Below, piece after piece: positions 21,568-30,156 of a stretch of 35,558 nt of DNA. The position numbers and the translations under genes are program-made. The stretch spans positions 1-35,558 of the forward strand of contig DBWQ01000001.1 in assembly GCA_002308995.1 (NCBI GenBank). The letters run 5' to 3'. This DNA comes from Clostridiales bacterium UBA1234 (GTDB lineage: Bacteria > Bacillota > Clostridia > TANB77 > UBA1234). Under the pieces are notes generated by a model that was not told the DNA's origin, did not search any database, and saw only the letters and a program-made list of their open reading frames with translations. Each line of letters starts with the position of its first letter. Position 1 is the stretch's first letter.

Positions 21568-22365
21568 TTATAGTAGCGTATAGATATGATTTGACAAATC
21601 AAATTGAACAAACTGATTCTTTAAAATGAGAATCAAATAGTACTCTTTGCCACTCGTATCTACTTCTAAATGATTCACGTAGTACTCTAATTCTTGACGA
21701 AACTCTTCTAAATTAATGGTATTTTGAAAATACTTGGGACTTACAATACTTGCTACAATCATATTGGTATCAAATGATTGATACTCATCAAACATTTTTC
21801 TGATTTTTTCAAATATTTTGTTTTTGACCTTAATTTGCAATTCATTTTGATTTTTTTCATCCTGTATTGGTTGAAATACAATATTGTCTTTCATTTGATA
21901 GGTCTTAATCTTATGACTAAATTTACGATATTCCATATATCCTGCTATTTCCTCTTTTTCGAGGTTATAATGGGCAACGTCTTCTTCCATTTTTTCAATT
22001 GTCCAATCATTTTCTGTATATATCTTGGTAATTTCAATTCCATAGGTTTTGTCTTTTTTCTTAAAAATAAAATCTGGCCTTTCTGCTTTTTTAATATGAC
22101 CGTCTTTTATTCTCAATCGATTCAGTACACGAAATAGTACTCTATATTCTTTAATCTCTCTCATTAAGTTTCTATCTTTGCGAATTTCCTCATTTATCGC
22201 ATCATTCCAGCGCTTTATTTCCTCTTTGGAAGCGTTGCTCGATGTTATCACTAACGTATAGGAATTTAGTTTAAAAATTGTTTCATCTAAATGAATATAC
22301 ACATAGGTATCACTAAGCTCTCCTTCGCTATTGTGTAAATCAATTACATCACTCATTGAATTCAT
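21568..22365 (-). CDS. Unknown protein with a possible PD-(D/E)XK nuclease core
   Basis: I do not recognise this 265-residue protein. A central segment, RPDFIFKKKDKTYGIEITKI, has the look of a PD-(D/E)XK core: Asp, then a beta strand with Glu at I-E-I-T. The final Lys is one place later than in the classic E-x-K motif. A helical, charged stretch follows (KNKIFEKIRKMFDEY), then a strand-rich C-terminus. No membrane segment is present. The ATG at 22365 has AAAGGTGATAAA upstream. It is coupled to the HD-GYP gene. Nuclease activity is a guess from one motif. Confidence 0.6.
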   Translation of the reverse strand: MNSMSDVIDLHNSEGELSDTYVYIHLDETIFKLNSYTLVITSSNASKEEIKRWNDAINEEIRKDRNLMREIKEYRVLFRVLNRLRIKDGHIKKAERPDFIFKKKDKTYGIEITKIYTENDWTIEKMEEDVAHYNLEKEEIAGYMEYRKFSHKIKTYQMKDNIVFQPIQDEKNQNELQIKVKNKIFEKIRKMFDEYQSFDTNMIVASIVSPKYFQNTINLEEFRQELEYYVNHLEVDTSGKEYYLILILKNQFVQFDLSNHIYTLL

Positions 22366-22413
22366 TTTATCACCTTTATTTACCAAAACATTTCTTTTCC
22401 AAATACTTACGTC

Positions 22414-22442
22414 TTGAAATTCACAAAAAATTCATCTATAAT
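22414..22442 (+). promoter_or_regulatory. Sigma-A promoter of the HtrA gene
   Basis: TTGAAA (22414-22419), 17 bp, TATAAT (22437-22442). It produces a leader of about 130 bases containing two inverted repeats (22485-22516 and 22523-22555). Confidence 0.8.
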
Positions 22443-22579
22443 ACAAACTAGACGCATATAATAAGACTATCATTTTAAGTATAAAGCATATGTACTATGA
22501 ATTCAATATATATGCTAAAAATGTTATGATTCACTTCTTATTCATTAATCATAACCAAATTTCAAAGGAGATGAATTTT

Positions 22580-23812
22580 ATGTCTTTTATGAATCAAGAT
22601 AGGGATTGGATTTACGAGGAAATGGAGGGACCTCAAAAAACAACCATGGGAGGTTCTATTGCTTCGCGTATTACCGCATCTATTTTGCTTTTGTCTGTTG
22701 GTTTTGCTAGTGGAAGCATTTACAGTGCCTTCCATCAAAAAGATATGACAAAATCGTTGGTAACTGAAATGGGAAGCAAAACTTCTGAAAGTAGTATTTT
22801 AACAACTGCTTCTACAAATTCAGCCATTGTCAACACACTTACCAATCATTCCATAAGTTCAATTGTCAATAACTGTGCTGATGCTGTTGTAGAAATCACT
22901 ATCGAAACAACAAGTTCTTATTATTCTTATCAGTACACCGCAGAAGGAAATGGTAGCGGTGTCATTATTTCACAAGATGGTTATATTTTAACCAATAACC
23001 ATGTCATTGAGGATGCCAACAAAATCACTGTTCGTTTAAGAAACGGCAAAGAGTACGAAGCTAAATTAATTGGTAAAGATTCTAAAACAGATACAGCTGT
23101 CATTAAAATCGAAGAAAAAGGGTTAAAATATGCTATTTTAGGAAATTCCTCTAACTTACAAGTGGGTGATTTAGCCGTTGTGATTGGAAACCCTCTTGGT
23201 AAACTTGGTGGTACCGTTACTTCTGGGATTATTAGTGCTTTAGAAAGAGAAATTACAATTGAAGGTAAAAAGATGAACTTAATTCAAACAGATGCTGGTG
23301 TTAATCCAGGTAACTCTGGTGGTGGATTATTTAATAGTAATGGAGAATTAGTAGGAATTGTAACTGCCAAATCTTCTGGCATCGATGTTGAAAACTTGGG
23401 ATTTGCTATTCCAGTCAATGATATCAAATCAGTTGTAGATGATTTAGTTGAACGCGGTTATGCTTCTAATAGAGCTTTCTTGGGAGTAGGATTAAAAGAT
23501 ACTACCTATTCGATGGGCAACAACAGGGATCCATTTGGAGGCTATTATGGCGATTTATTTAGTATGTTTTACAACCAAATGCAATATGGTGCAAGTGTTT
23601 CTTCTGTCATAGAGGGTTCTCCTGCTGATAAAGGTGGCATAAAAGAAGGCGATATCATTGTTTCTGTCGATGGCAATGTGGTTTCTACTGCTTCCGAAGT
23701 TACTGCTGCTATTGCTAACTGTGAAGTTGGCGATGAAATCGAAATTGGTATCATTCGTGAAAATAAAACTAAAACGATTCACGTAAAGCTAGCTGAATAT
23801 AAAGGTGAATAA
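22580..23812 (+). CDS. HtrA/DegP-type serine protease with PDZ domain
   Basis: HtrA proteases degrade misfolded secreted proteins on the outer face of the membrane. The 410 residues have one N-terminal helix (about 28-50) and a long Ser/Thr-rich linker. The trypsin-like domain has His141 (NNHVIED), Asp171 (TDTAV) and Ser246 (GNSGG). One PDZ domain ends the protein (SSVIEGSPADKGGIKEGDII). The ATG at 22580 has AAAGGAG 9 bases upstream; in-frame ATGs at 22490 and 22571 have no suitable site. It stands alone between its promoter and a strong terminator. Length and order are typical of the Firmicutes HtrA family. Confidence 0.95.
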   Translation: MSFMNQDRDWIYEEMEGPQKTTMGGSIASRITASILLLSVGFASGSIYSAFHQKDMTKSLVTEMGSKTSESSILTTASTNSAIVNTLTNHSISSIVNNCADAVVEITIETTSSYYSYQYTAEGNGSGVIISQDGYILTNNHVIEDANKITVRLRNGKEYEAKLIGKDSKTDTAVIKIEEKGLKYAILGNSSNLQVGDLAVVIGNPLGKLGGTVTSGIISALEREITIEGKKMNLIQTDAGVNPGNSGGGLFNSNGELVGIVTAKSSGIDVENLGFAIPVNDIKSVVDDLVERGYASNRAFLGVGLKDTTYSMGNNRDPFGGYYGDLFSMFYNQMQYGASVSSVIEGSPADKGGIKEGDIIVSVDGNVVSTASEVTAAIANCEVGDEIEIGIIRENKTKTIHVKLAEYKGE

Positions 23813-23820
23813 TATCTATC

Positions 23821-23854
23821 AAAAACTCCCTCGAAATCATCGAGGGAGTTTTTT
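23821..23854. terminator. Bidirectional terminator between htrA and the DUF2207 gene
   Basis: AACTCCCTCGA-N6-TCGAGGGAGTT with A and T runs on the two sides; it ends both converging units. Confidence 0.93.
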
Positions 23855-23859
23855 TGTCG

Positions 23860-25647
23860 TTATTTTCTTTCAATAGTTTCATCAAACATATTATATAAAA
23901 ACTTTTCCATTAAGTAATGAATATCTTGGCAAAAGTCATCATACTGAAATCCAGAAAGCCCTGAAATATACCAGGAAGGGGCGCTAGCTTTCATCCTCTT
24001 AAATTTACTCATCCAAATGCGACTAATATCTAAGGCATATGCATACGGTAACATTTCATAAAAATAATCCGGATTTCTATTCACAATTTTTCTTAGTTCT
24101 TCCTCTTCCGCATGAATCATAAACTGTTTCAAACCTTCAATTTGCTCTTTGAAATCTGCTGATTCTTCTGTTCTTTGTGGCATGATTATGATAAAGAAAA
24201 TCATGATCAAAATACTTACCACATAAAAGAAATAATTTGAAGTAAATTCCTTACTAATGCGAATAGCGGGAATTAATACAAAACTTGATACTAAAAAAGT
24301 AGGTAAAAAAGCAGCAATAGCGGTAAGAATTCTCAGTATCCAAGGCCCTTTTGTAGTTAATAACTTAATTGAAAAGTATAAAGATAGTCCTATGATTACC
24401 AAGAAAAAAACTTCTATAAGAACAAGTTCTCTCAAAGACTCTATTTCCAAATACTCTTCTATTGGCTTCATAAGAACAATAAATGAAAAAATGCCTGTCA
24501 AACCTAATATGATTTGTTGAATTTTCAACGACTGTTTTTCAAAAATTCGAAACTTTTGTTTCTTTTCCTGTAAGTACTTTTGAATTGACTCTAATACATA
24601 ATAAAAGAATTTATTAGATTCACTTACATAAAAAGAGTCCTTTGACATTCCACGCATCCATTCTCGCTCTATTACATTTTTTCCATCATATTCCTTTAAT
24701 TTTGCAATCTTAAAGTCCATCTTTCCCCATATTTTTTCAATGGACAAAAAACCTTTCTGTGCTAAATGAAGTAGGAGTGCAGCAACGCTTTGACTATCTA
24801 CCTTTCCCTTATCAAAATAGCTTACCTCTGTTGGTGTAAGCCCATCGGGTGGGTAATATTCTCTTCGTTGATTCACACTTTTATCTTTTCCATACAAGCC
24901 CCATAGAATCACGAAACTACAGATCAAACAAATCGATAAAATCTTTAACAAATACTCTCTAAGGTTCACTTTCTCTTTTTTCTCTATAAAATACCATTCC
25001 GGAAGCTTCATTCCTACAGTTACTTCTTCCTCAAATTCCACCATTTGATTCACTTTTCCGCTAATTGTATTGCCTTGTATCTGATAAGTCACCTTATCGT
25101 TACGAAAGTCTTTCTCTTTTCCTACTAAAAACTCTATATTGGAGGCATCAAATTCTTCTGGCATTGTAATAGAAAACGTCACGTTACTTAAAACAGTTCT
25201 CCATCTTTTATCAATCAAATGAAAATAAAGCTCATCTTCATTTTCATTTGTATCGTTTCCGAAATCATAAGTATAGCTCAGTTCAAACGTATGAAGCCCT
25301 CGATACGGCGTTTTATCTCCGCTAAACGTGATTTTTTTCCAAACCAAATCTTTAGAATCAGCGATTCTTTCTTTGGCATAAATATGAGACACCTTTGGGT
25401 AAACCTTTACCGTAGAGCCGTCTCCTCTAACAATTTCATCAACCAAAGGAATACTTCGAGAAAAATTGCTTTGTTCATACACAAAGTTAACGGTAAAAGA
25501 TTCTTTTACTTCAATGGTACGGTTTTTATTCACTTTCATATGAATATCATAGCCTCGAACCGTGTTTTCAACATAAGCAAATGTATGATTTGTACTCAAA
25601 AATATGCCAAACAACACAAGTATAAATAGAATGATGTTCTTTTTCAT
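23860..25647 (-). CDS. DUF2207 membrane protein
   Basis: The 595-residue protein has a signal peptide (about 1-24), an outer beta-rich domain (residues 25-220; VRGYDIHMKVNKNRTIEVKE, FSRSIPLVDEI) and a membrane helix (about 235-252). It then has a cytoplasmic part with a winged-helix look (LTPTEVSYFDKGKVDSQSVA), four more helices in two pairs, and a cytoplasmic tail. This is the DUF2207 layout. Function is unknown, though the family is common next to envelope genes. It is the last gene of a three-gene unit with the DUF3592-like and DUF6020-like genes. Confidence 0.8.
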   Translation of the reverse strand: MKKNIILFILVLFGIFLSTNHTFAYVENTVRGYDIHMKVNKNRTIEVKESFTVNFVYEQSNFSRSIPLVDEIVRGDGSTVKVYPKVSHIYAKERIADSKDLVWKKITFSGDKTPYRGLHTFELSYTYDFGNDTNENEDELYFHLIDKRWRTVLSNVTFSITMPEEFDASNIEFLVGKEKDFRNDKVTYQIQGNTISGKVNQMVEFEEEVTVGMKLPEWYFIEKKEKVNLREYLLKILSICLICSFVILWGLYGKDKSVNQRREYYPPDGLTPTEVSYFDKGKVDSQSVAALLLHLAQKGFLSIEKIWGKMDFKIAKLKEYDGKNVIEREWMRGMSKDSFYVSESNKFFYYVLESIQKYLQEKKQKFRIFEKQSLKIQQIILGLTGIFSFIVLMKPIEEYLEIESLRELVLIEVFFLVIIGLSLYFSIKLLTTKGPWILRILTAIAAFLPTFLVSSFVLIPAIRISKEFTSNYFFYVVSILIMIFFIIIMPQRTEESADFKEQIEGLKQFMIHAEEEELRKIVNRNPDYFYEMLPYAYALDISRIWMSKFKRMKASAPSWYISGLSGFQYDDFCQDIHYLMEKFLYNMFDETIERK

Positions 25648-25699
25648 TTTATTTCCACCTTTGTCTTCTTTAAGGATGCTTTTTTAACATATTCAACAA

Positions 25700-26443
25700 T
25701 TATTGCCAATCGTCTACTTCTTCAATATTAAAATCAAGATAATAGTTATTAGGGTTATCTAAATCAATTAGCAAATCGACAAAACCATCTTCATCAAAGA
25801 ATTTACCATCATATCTTGGACTACCAGTCAATGTATAAACTTGTCCTGACGGATGATGAAATTCGACTTGAATTTTCCAAAGCCTTTTACTGTTTTGAAT
25901 GATATTTGTCTCTACCATTTGATACGGTAAATTTCGATAAAGAGTCCCCTTCGCCTGAAGTTCTCTGATATTCATTTTTCCTTGTGGATAAGTTTCCGAG
26001 TTTTCCTGTCTCTTTAAGGAAATACCAACAAAAATAAAAACACTAAAAAAAGCAAAGAGAAAAAGTTTCACCCACCTTAATAATTGTTTATCATGGGCTG
26101 GATAAGCCATACTTGGGTTCTTAGAATTGTAATAAATCGTTTTGTTTTTCTCTATATCCTTGACGCCAATATTAGAAGATATCGAAGAAGCATACACATA
26201 CTCTATTCCATTTACCCTATAGTAGTATATAGGACTATAAAGCATCGTTCCGTCTTTGCTCTTTTTGGACTTTATTTCTACTCGATAGGCTTCCGTTTTG
26301 GCATCCAGTTTTTTGAGTGAAGCGCTTTGCAGGTAAATAAGCCAAAAAGCAAATAAAACCAGTACTATTATTACAATTTTACCTAATAACTGTTCTTTGG
26401 CTCTTACCGAATCATGTTGCTTAATCTTATATATCTTAACCAA
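25700..26443 (-). CDS. DUF3592-like membrane protein
   Basis: The 247-residue protein has two membrane helices (about 23-45 and 122-140) around an outer beta domain. That domain has the DUF3592-type pattern: YYYRVNGIEYVYASS, then KNKTIYYNSKNPSMAYP. The C-terminal part is hydrophilic and acidic. Function is unknown. It lies 26 bp after the DUF6020-like gene and 52 bp before the DUF2207 gene, in the same direction. The family call rests on a short motif. Confidence 0.65.
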   Translation of the reverse strand: MVKIYKIKQHDSVRAKEQLLGKIVIIVLVLFAFWLIYLQSASLKKLDAKTEAYRVEIKSKKSKDGTMLYSPIYYYRVNGIEYVYASSISSNIGVKDIEKNKTIYYNSKNPSMAYPAHDKQLLRWVKLFLFAFFSVFIFVGISLKRQENSETYPQGKMNIRELQAKGTLYRNLPYQMVETNIIQNSKRLWKIQVEFHHPSGQVYTLTGSPRYDGKFFDEDGFVDLLIDLDNPNNYYLDFNIEEVDDWQ

Positions 26444-26469
26444 CTCCTTTCATCCAAAGAATGAATTAT

Positions 26470-28308
26470 CTAGCCACTTTCCTCTTCATTTCTTTTGCCC
26501 TCTAGCATCAAGAAAACAAAAATAGGATATAGGACAATCATCGGAAAAATATATCTAAAATTGCTAACTGGCCCTGCCATATGCGTAAACCATAGGGTCA
26601 GTGCAGGAAGAACTATCAAAACTTTTTGGGCATTACCTTTGTAGCATAAAACACTTATTGTAACCATCATTAACCAAAATGGAGTGGTAATAGAAAACAA
26701 ATGATATACGAGTGGCTTACCTTCAAAAGCTTCAAAGGTAGCTACCTTGTGATATTTTTCAAGTAGTGCAGGCCACTTACTATCTCTTGGATGATTGTAC
26801 TCCACATATTCAAACAGATTATCCTCGATATATGGTCTTGCATAATCTCCAACCGTGTTAGCATCAATATACCAGTATGGCATATTAAGCGATAAAAATG
26901 CAGAGAAATATTCACTAGGATATTTGAAAAATAACTGTAACCATATCGTCAAAAACTCTTTTTTGTTCTCTTCAAAGTAGCCGCTTACAAAAGTATCTTT
27001 CATTGGGTCGGCCCACCTTGGATGGTATTCCTTTGCCGCTGAATAATAATTCAAAAAACGTCCAATATGTTCTTGATCCTCCTTGCTAATTTCCGAACCT
27101 TTTTGATGTACCACAAAAGAGATTTGCTGAATAGGAACACTAAGTGCCTCTCTCATTCCCTCTTGATAAATTCCTAGCTTTGGATATAACCATAATCTTA
27201 TTCCTGCATATAACACAATTGGCATAATCAAAAGAGGTAATAACTTTCTAAAGTGTTTCTTAAGACATACTAAAGCAATGAACGCAAATAGTATGTAGGC
27301 ATAGATTTCATTATTCCTTATCATACACATCAACACTGCCATTAAACAAAACCTCATAAAATGTTTCTTTTTTTTGAAAAACTGTGGCATATTTTCTATC
27401 AGTTCGATTAATTCTAAAACAAATAATACAAAGAAAACGGAAAAGTAGACATCTTTGACCATTACGATAGAAAAGATGGCAATTACTGGATTGAAAGCAA
27501 AAAACAAGATAGCACCTAGTACAAAGAGGTTATGACATTGTTTTTTGATGAAAAATTGAATCATTTTCGCCAAAGCAAATGACAAAAAAAACATTTGTAT
27601 GATACCATATACGACAAGTTCATCGACATGAATTAACCTACCAAGCACCGTGCATAAATGCCAAATATAGGTATGAAGCGGAGGCTGAAAGGTTGTATAA
27701 GAGCGAAATCCTTCCTCTGCCTGTCCAAGTTTGGAACCAGCATCATACCCCAAAATGCCAGGATAATACGCCAAAAGTGCTGGAAGCCATGATAAGAATA
27801 AAAGAAGCCAAATGATGAAAAAGAAATACTTTGATTCATATAGCTTCCACATCTTTTGATGCGTAATATCGATTGCTTTTAGTTTTTCTAATGCCATACC
27901 AAACAGCGTTTCAAACATCTTGGTAAATCCAACAATCATCACTAAAACATGAAAGAGAATATGAGGATACTTTCCCTTATCATCTAAAAAAAGTATGGAT
28001 AAATCATATCGATTATGAGTGATTAGTATATTTCCTATGGCAAGTGATACGGAAAAGAAAAACGCAAATAAAAAAGGAATCTTCTTTTCTTTGCATGTTT
28101 TTTTCTCTTCTTTGCAATATATCATCATGCAGAGGGCAAAAAGAACAAAACTAATCATGCTTCTATTCCCTAATGAATTAAAGTCAAAAAAATAATACTG
28201 ACAAGCGTACACAAATAATAGAGAAAAAAGCCACGCGCTAATCTTGTATTTCTTCCATAGTACAATAAAATGATGTATTCCATTTAGTATCAATTCTTTT
28301 ATCTTCAT
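26470..28308 (-). CDS. Large multi-pass membrane protein, GT-C glycosyltransferase-like (DUF6020-like)
   Basis: The 612-residue protein has about 13 membrane segments. The loop after residue ~185 (YYPGILGYDAGSKLGQAEEG, then FQPPLHTYIWHL) is like the first outer loop of GT-C membrane sugar transferases, where an Asp binds the lipid-linked donor. The end of the protein has PVSNFRYIFPMIVLYPIF, again a family feature. Clostridial proteins of this shape are placed in DUF6020 as I recall. AAAAGGAG precedes the ATG, with a strong promoter upstream. Donor and acceptor are unknown. Confidence 0.7.
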   Translation of the reverse strand: MKIKELILNGIHHFIVLWKKYKISAWLFSLLFVYACQYYFFDFNSLGNRSMISFVLFALCMMIYCKEEKKTCKEKKIPFLFAFFFSVSLAIGNILITHNRYDLSILFLDDKGKYPHILFHVLVMIVGFTKMFETLFGMALEKLKAIDITHQKMWKLYESKYFFFIIWLLLFLSWLPALLAYYPGILGYDAGSKLGQAEEGFRSYTTFQPPLHTYIWHLCTVLGRLIHVDELVVYGIIQMFFLSFALAKMIQFFIKKQCHNLFVLGAILFFAFNPVIAIFSIVMVKDVYFSVFFVLFVLELIELIENMPQFFKKKKHFMRFCLMAVLMCMIRNNEIYAYILFAFIALVCLKKHFRKLLPLLIMPIVLYAGIRLWLYPKLGIYQEGMREALSVPIQQISFVVHQKGSEISKEDQEHIGRFLNYYSAAKEYHPRWADPMKDTFVSGYFEENKKEFLTIWLQLFFKYPSEYFSAFLSLNMPYWYIDANTVGDYARPYIEDNLFEYVEYNHPRDSKWPALLEKYHKVATFEAFEGKPLVYHLFSITTPFWLMMVTISVLCYKGNAQKVLIVLPALTLWFTHMAGPVSNFRYIFPMIVLYPIFVFLMLEGKRNEEESG

Positions 28309-28337
28309 TATTAACCATTCTCCTTTTGTATAATTTC

Positions 28338-28366
28338 ATTATAGCTTTTATGGTTTTTCTTTTCAA
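28338..28366 (-). promoter_or_regulatory. Sigma-A promoter of the three-gene membrane operon
   Basis: TTGAAA (28361-28366), 17 bp, TATAAT (28338-28343), ending 29 bases before the start codon. Confidence 0.82.
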
Positions 28367-28373
28367 TATAAAA

Positions 28374-28397
28374 AAGAATGCTCCCTCATGAGAGAGC
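28374..28397 (-). terminator. Second terminator behind spo0A
   Basis: GCTCTCTC-AT-GAGGGAGC (one T-G pair) followed by ATTCTTTTTT on the minus strand. It backs up the hairpin at 28411-28452. Confidence 0.75.
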
Positions 28398-28410
28398 AAA
28401 TTCGTTTTTG

Positions 28411-28452
28411 ATCATAAAACAAACCCCTTTGAAAAAATCAAAGGGGTTTTGT
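28411..28452 (-). terminator. Main terminator of spo0A
   Basis: AAACCCCTTTGA-N5-TCAAAGGGGTTT followed by GTTTT on the minus strand; a long GC-containing stem 20 bases after the stop. Confidence 0.88.
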
Positions 28453-28471
28453 TATTTTGACACAAAAGACA

Positions 28472-29275
28472 TTATGCACTCTTCATTTCTAATCTTAACC
28501 TATCCGCAATCATGGCAATAAACTCACTATTGGTTGGTTTTCCTTTAGTACTAGATATGGTATTACCAAACATTTGGTTATTCACGTCCATCTCGCCTCT
28601 TGCCCAGGCAACTTCGATGGCATGGCGAATGGCACGCTCCACTCTGGATGGGGTGGTTTTAAATTTTCGAGCTAGTGTTGGATACAATAACTTAGTGACA
28701 GAGTTAATCACTTCCATGTCATCTACTGCAAGCATGATAGCTTCACGTATGTACTGATATCCTTTGATGTGTGCCGGCACACCAACCTCGTGAATAATGT
28801 CAGTAATCGAGGTCTCTAAAGAATCTTTGCTAAGTGGTTCCAATGGAGCATAGTAAGCTTTGATATTTTTGCTAAATACTTTGTTTGGTACTTCTACTAA
28901 GCCTTTCTTTACCTCTTTAATTCTTTGATATAAGAGTTCCAAATCAAAAGGCTTTACCATATAGTATTCCGCTCCTAACATCAAACTTTTTTGAGTGATG
29001 GTGTCTTGTCCAATAGCCGATAACACAATTTTTTTGGTTTTCATATCCGCTACGGAATTCAATTTTTCTAGTATACCAAGTCCATCAAGCTTTGGCATAA
29101 TGATATCTAGTAGTGCAACATCTGGTTTTATATCTTTTATTAATTCGAATGCTTCATGTCCATCTGAAGCAAGTGCTTTTACTTCTACATCTCCTTTGGC
29201 ATTTAAAAAATTTCTTACAATTTGCGCAAACTCTGTGTTGTCATCTGCAATTACAACGCTAATCTTATTTGGCAT
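28472..29275 (-). CDS. spo0A: Master regulator of sporulation Spo0A
   Basis: Spo0A is the phosphorylation-activated DNA-binding protein that starts sporulation. The 267 residues equal the B. subtilis length. The receiver domain has the acidic pair DD (11-12), the phosphorylation site Asp57 in LLDIIMPKLDG, and Lys108 in MVKPFD. The DNA-binding domain holds HEVGVPAHIKGYQYIREAI and the recognition region TTPSRVERAIRHAIEVAWARG. The ATG at 29275 follows AGGAGG at a 7-base distance; an upstream in-frame start is not needed. It has its own promoter and two terminators. No phosphorelay protein (Spo0B, Spo0F) or sensor kinase is in the window. Confidence 0.97.
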   Translation of the reverse strand: MPNKISVVIADDNTEFAQIVRNFLNAKGDVEVKALASDGHEAFELIKDIKPDVALLDIIMPKLDGLGILEKLNSVADMKTKKIVLSAIGQDTITQKSLMLGAEYYMVKPFDLELLYQRIKEVKKGLVEVPNKVFSKNIKAYYAPLEPLSKDSLETSITDIIHEVGVPAHIKGYQYIREAIMLAVDDMEVINSVTKLLYPTLARKFKTTPSRVERAIRHAIEVAWARGEMDVNNQMFGNTISSTKGKPTNSEFIAMIADRLRLEMKSA

Positions 29276-29314
29276 TTTTACTCCTCCTAACATTTTCTTG
29301 TTACTACGATTAAA

Positions 29315-29343
29315 AGTATACTACCAAAATTTGGAAAAAGCAA
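29315..29343 (-). promoter_or_regulatory. Sigma-A promoter of spo0A
   Basis: TTGCTT (29338-29343), 17 bp, TATACT (29315-29320). An AT-rich inverted repeat (29348-29356 with 29372-29380) lies just upstream. Confidence 0.6.
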
Positions 29344-29378
29344 TATAAAATTGTAAAATTTTACCAAATAATTACAAT

Positions 29379-29999
29379 TTATACAAAGTAGTAAGTCCCT
29401 ACCACTTTTAAATTAGCGTTCCTATCCAAAACATCGCTGATTTCTTTTAACACTTCCTCTTCTAGGCTTTTTTCTACAATAATATTCATGCATATTTTTT
29501 CATGATATTCTATTTTTTTAACCTTAATACTTTTCGATTTCAAATAATAGTTCAATTTATCCAAATAGCTATATTCCATGCTGATTTCGTATTCTGTACA
29601 AAGTTTCATTTGTACTTTATGGACATTTTTCAAAGCCTCTTTTGTGGCTTCGCCATATGCGCGAACAAGTCCCCCTGTACCTAATAGTATCCCCCCAAAA
29701 TATCTCGTAACAATTACCAAAACATTTTCTAATTTTTCGCCTCGCAAAATATCTAGTATTGGAACTCCGGCAGTTCCAGAGGGTTCACCATCATCACTAA
29801 ATCGCTCTTTCTCATTCGCTATTCGAAATGCAAAAACATGATGTTTAGCATCTCGATACTTCTTTTTAATTATTTTTAATTTTTCTAGTGCTTCTTCTTC
29901 AGAATTTACCCTAAAAACACTGGCAATAAATCTCGATTTTTTTTCTTCAATTTCTGCTTCTATCATTTCTTCTTGTATCGATAAAAATTGATTTACCAC
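29379..29999 (-). CDS. YigZ/IMPACT family protein
   Basis: The family (UPF0029, YigZ in E. coli, YvyE in B. subtilis) is conserved but poorly understood; eukaryotic IMPACT acts on the Gcn2 pathway. The 206 residues carry the N-terminal signature KKSRFIASVFRV, then KHHVFAFRI, RFSDDGEPSGTAGVPIL and VTRYFGGILLGTGGLVRAYG. A C-terminal ferredoxin-like domain follows. The GTG at 29999 has GAGAGGAG upstream; the in-frame ATG at 30026 would lie at the -10 box and is rejected. Two 0A boxes upstream (30076-30092) suggest control by Spo0A. spo0A is the next gene downstream. Confidence 0.9.
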   Translation of the reverse strand: MVNQFLSIQEEMIEAEIEEKKSRFIASVFRVNSEEEALEKLKIIKKKYRDAKHHVFAFRIANEKERFSDDGEPSGTAGVPILDILRGEKLENVLVIVTRYFGGILLGTGGLVRAYGEATKEALKNVHKVQMKLCTEYEISMEYSYLDKLNYYLKSKSIKVKKIEYHEKICMNIIVEKSLEEEVLKEISDVLDRNANLKVVGTYYFV

Positions 30000-30026
30000 G
30001 ATGCTTCTCCTCTCTTTTGCAAACAT

Positions 30027-30056
30027 ATTATAACTAATTCTTACAAATAGTTACAA
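30027..30056 (-). promoter_or_regulatory. Sigma-A promoter of the YigZ gene
   Basis: TTGTAA (30051-30056), 18 bp, TATAAT (30027-30032) on the minus strand, ending 27 bases before the GTG start. Confidence 0.65.
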
Positions 30057-30075
30057 GCTTTTTACGTCTACGGTA

Positions 30076-30092
30076 TTCGACAAAATTCGACA
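30076..30092 (-). promoter_or_regulatory. Two tandem 0A boxes (Spo0A sites)
   Basis: The minus strand reads TGTCGAA twice, at 30086-30092 and 30076-30082, exactly 10 bp apart and in the same orientation. TGTCGAA is the consensus Spo0A box. They lie about 20 bp upstream of the -35 of the YigZ promoter (roughly -56 to -72). Confidence 0.65.
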
Positions 30093-30116
30093 TTAAGAAT
30101 CAAGTGCACATAAAGA

Positions 30117-30156
30117 TATTCAAAATGCACAAAGAATGGACGTCCCCATGTGCATT
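30117..30156 (-). terminator. Hairpin after the HI0933-family gene
   Basis: AATGCACA and TGTGCATT (8 bp) enclose an inner ATGG/CCAT stem, followed by TTTTGAATATC on the minus strand. The T tract is weak, so termination is likely but not certain. A third TGTGCA copy lies nearby (30104-30109 region). Confidence 0.5.

Noticed and set aside
29348..29380. AT-rich inverted repeat AAATTGTAA/TTACAATTT between the YigZ gene and spo0A
   Set aside because: Only A/T pairs with a 15-base loop and overlap with the YigZ stop; expected by chance in such AT-rich sequence. I do not call it a terminator or operator.
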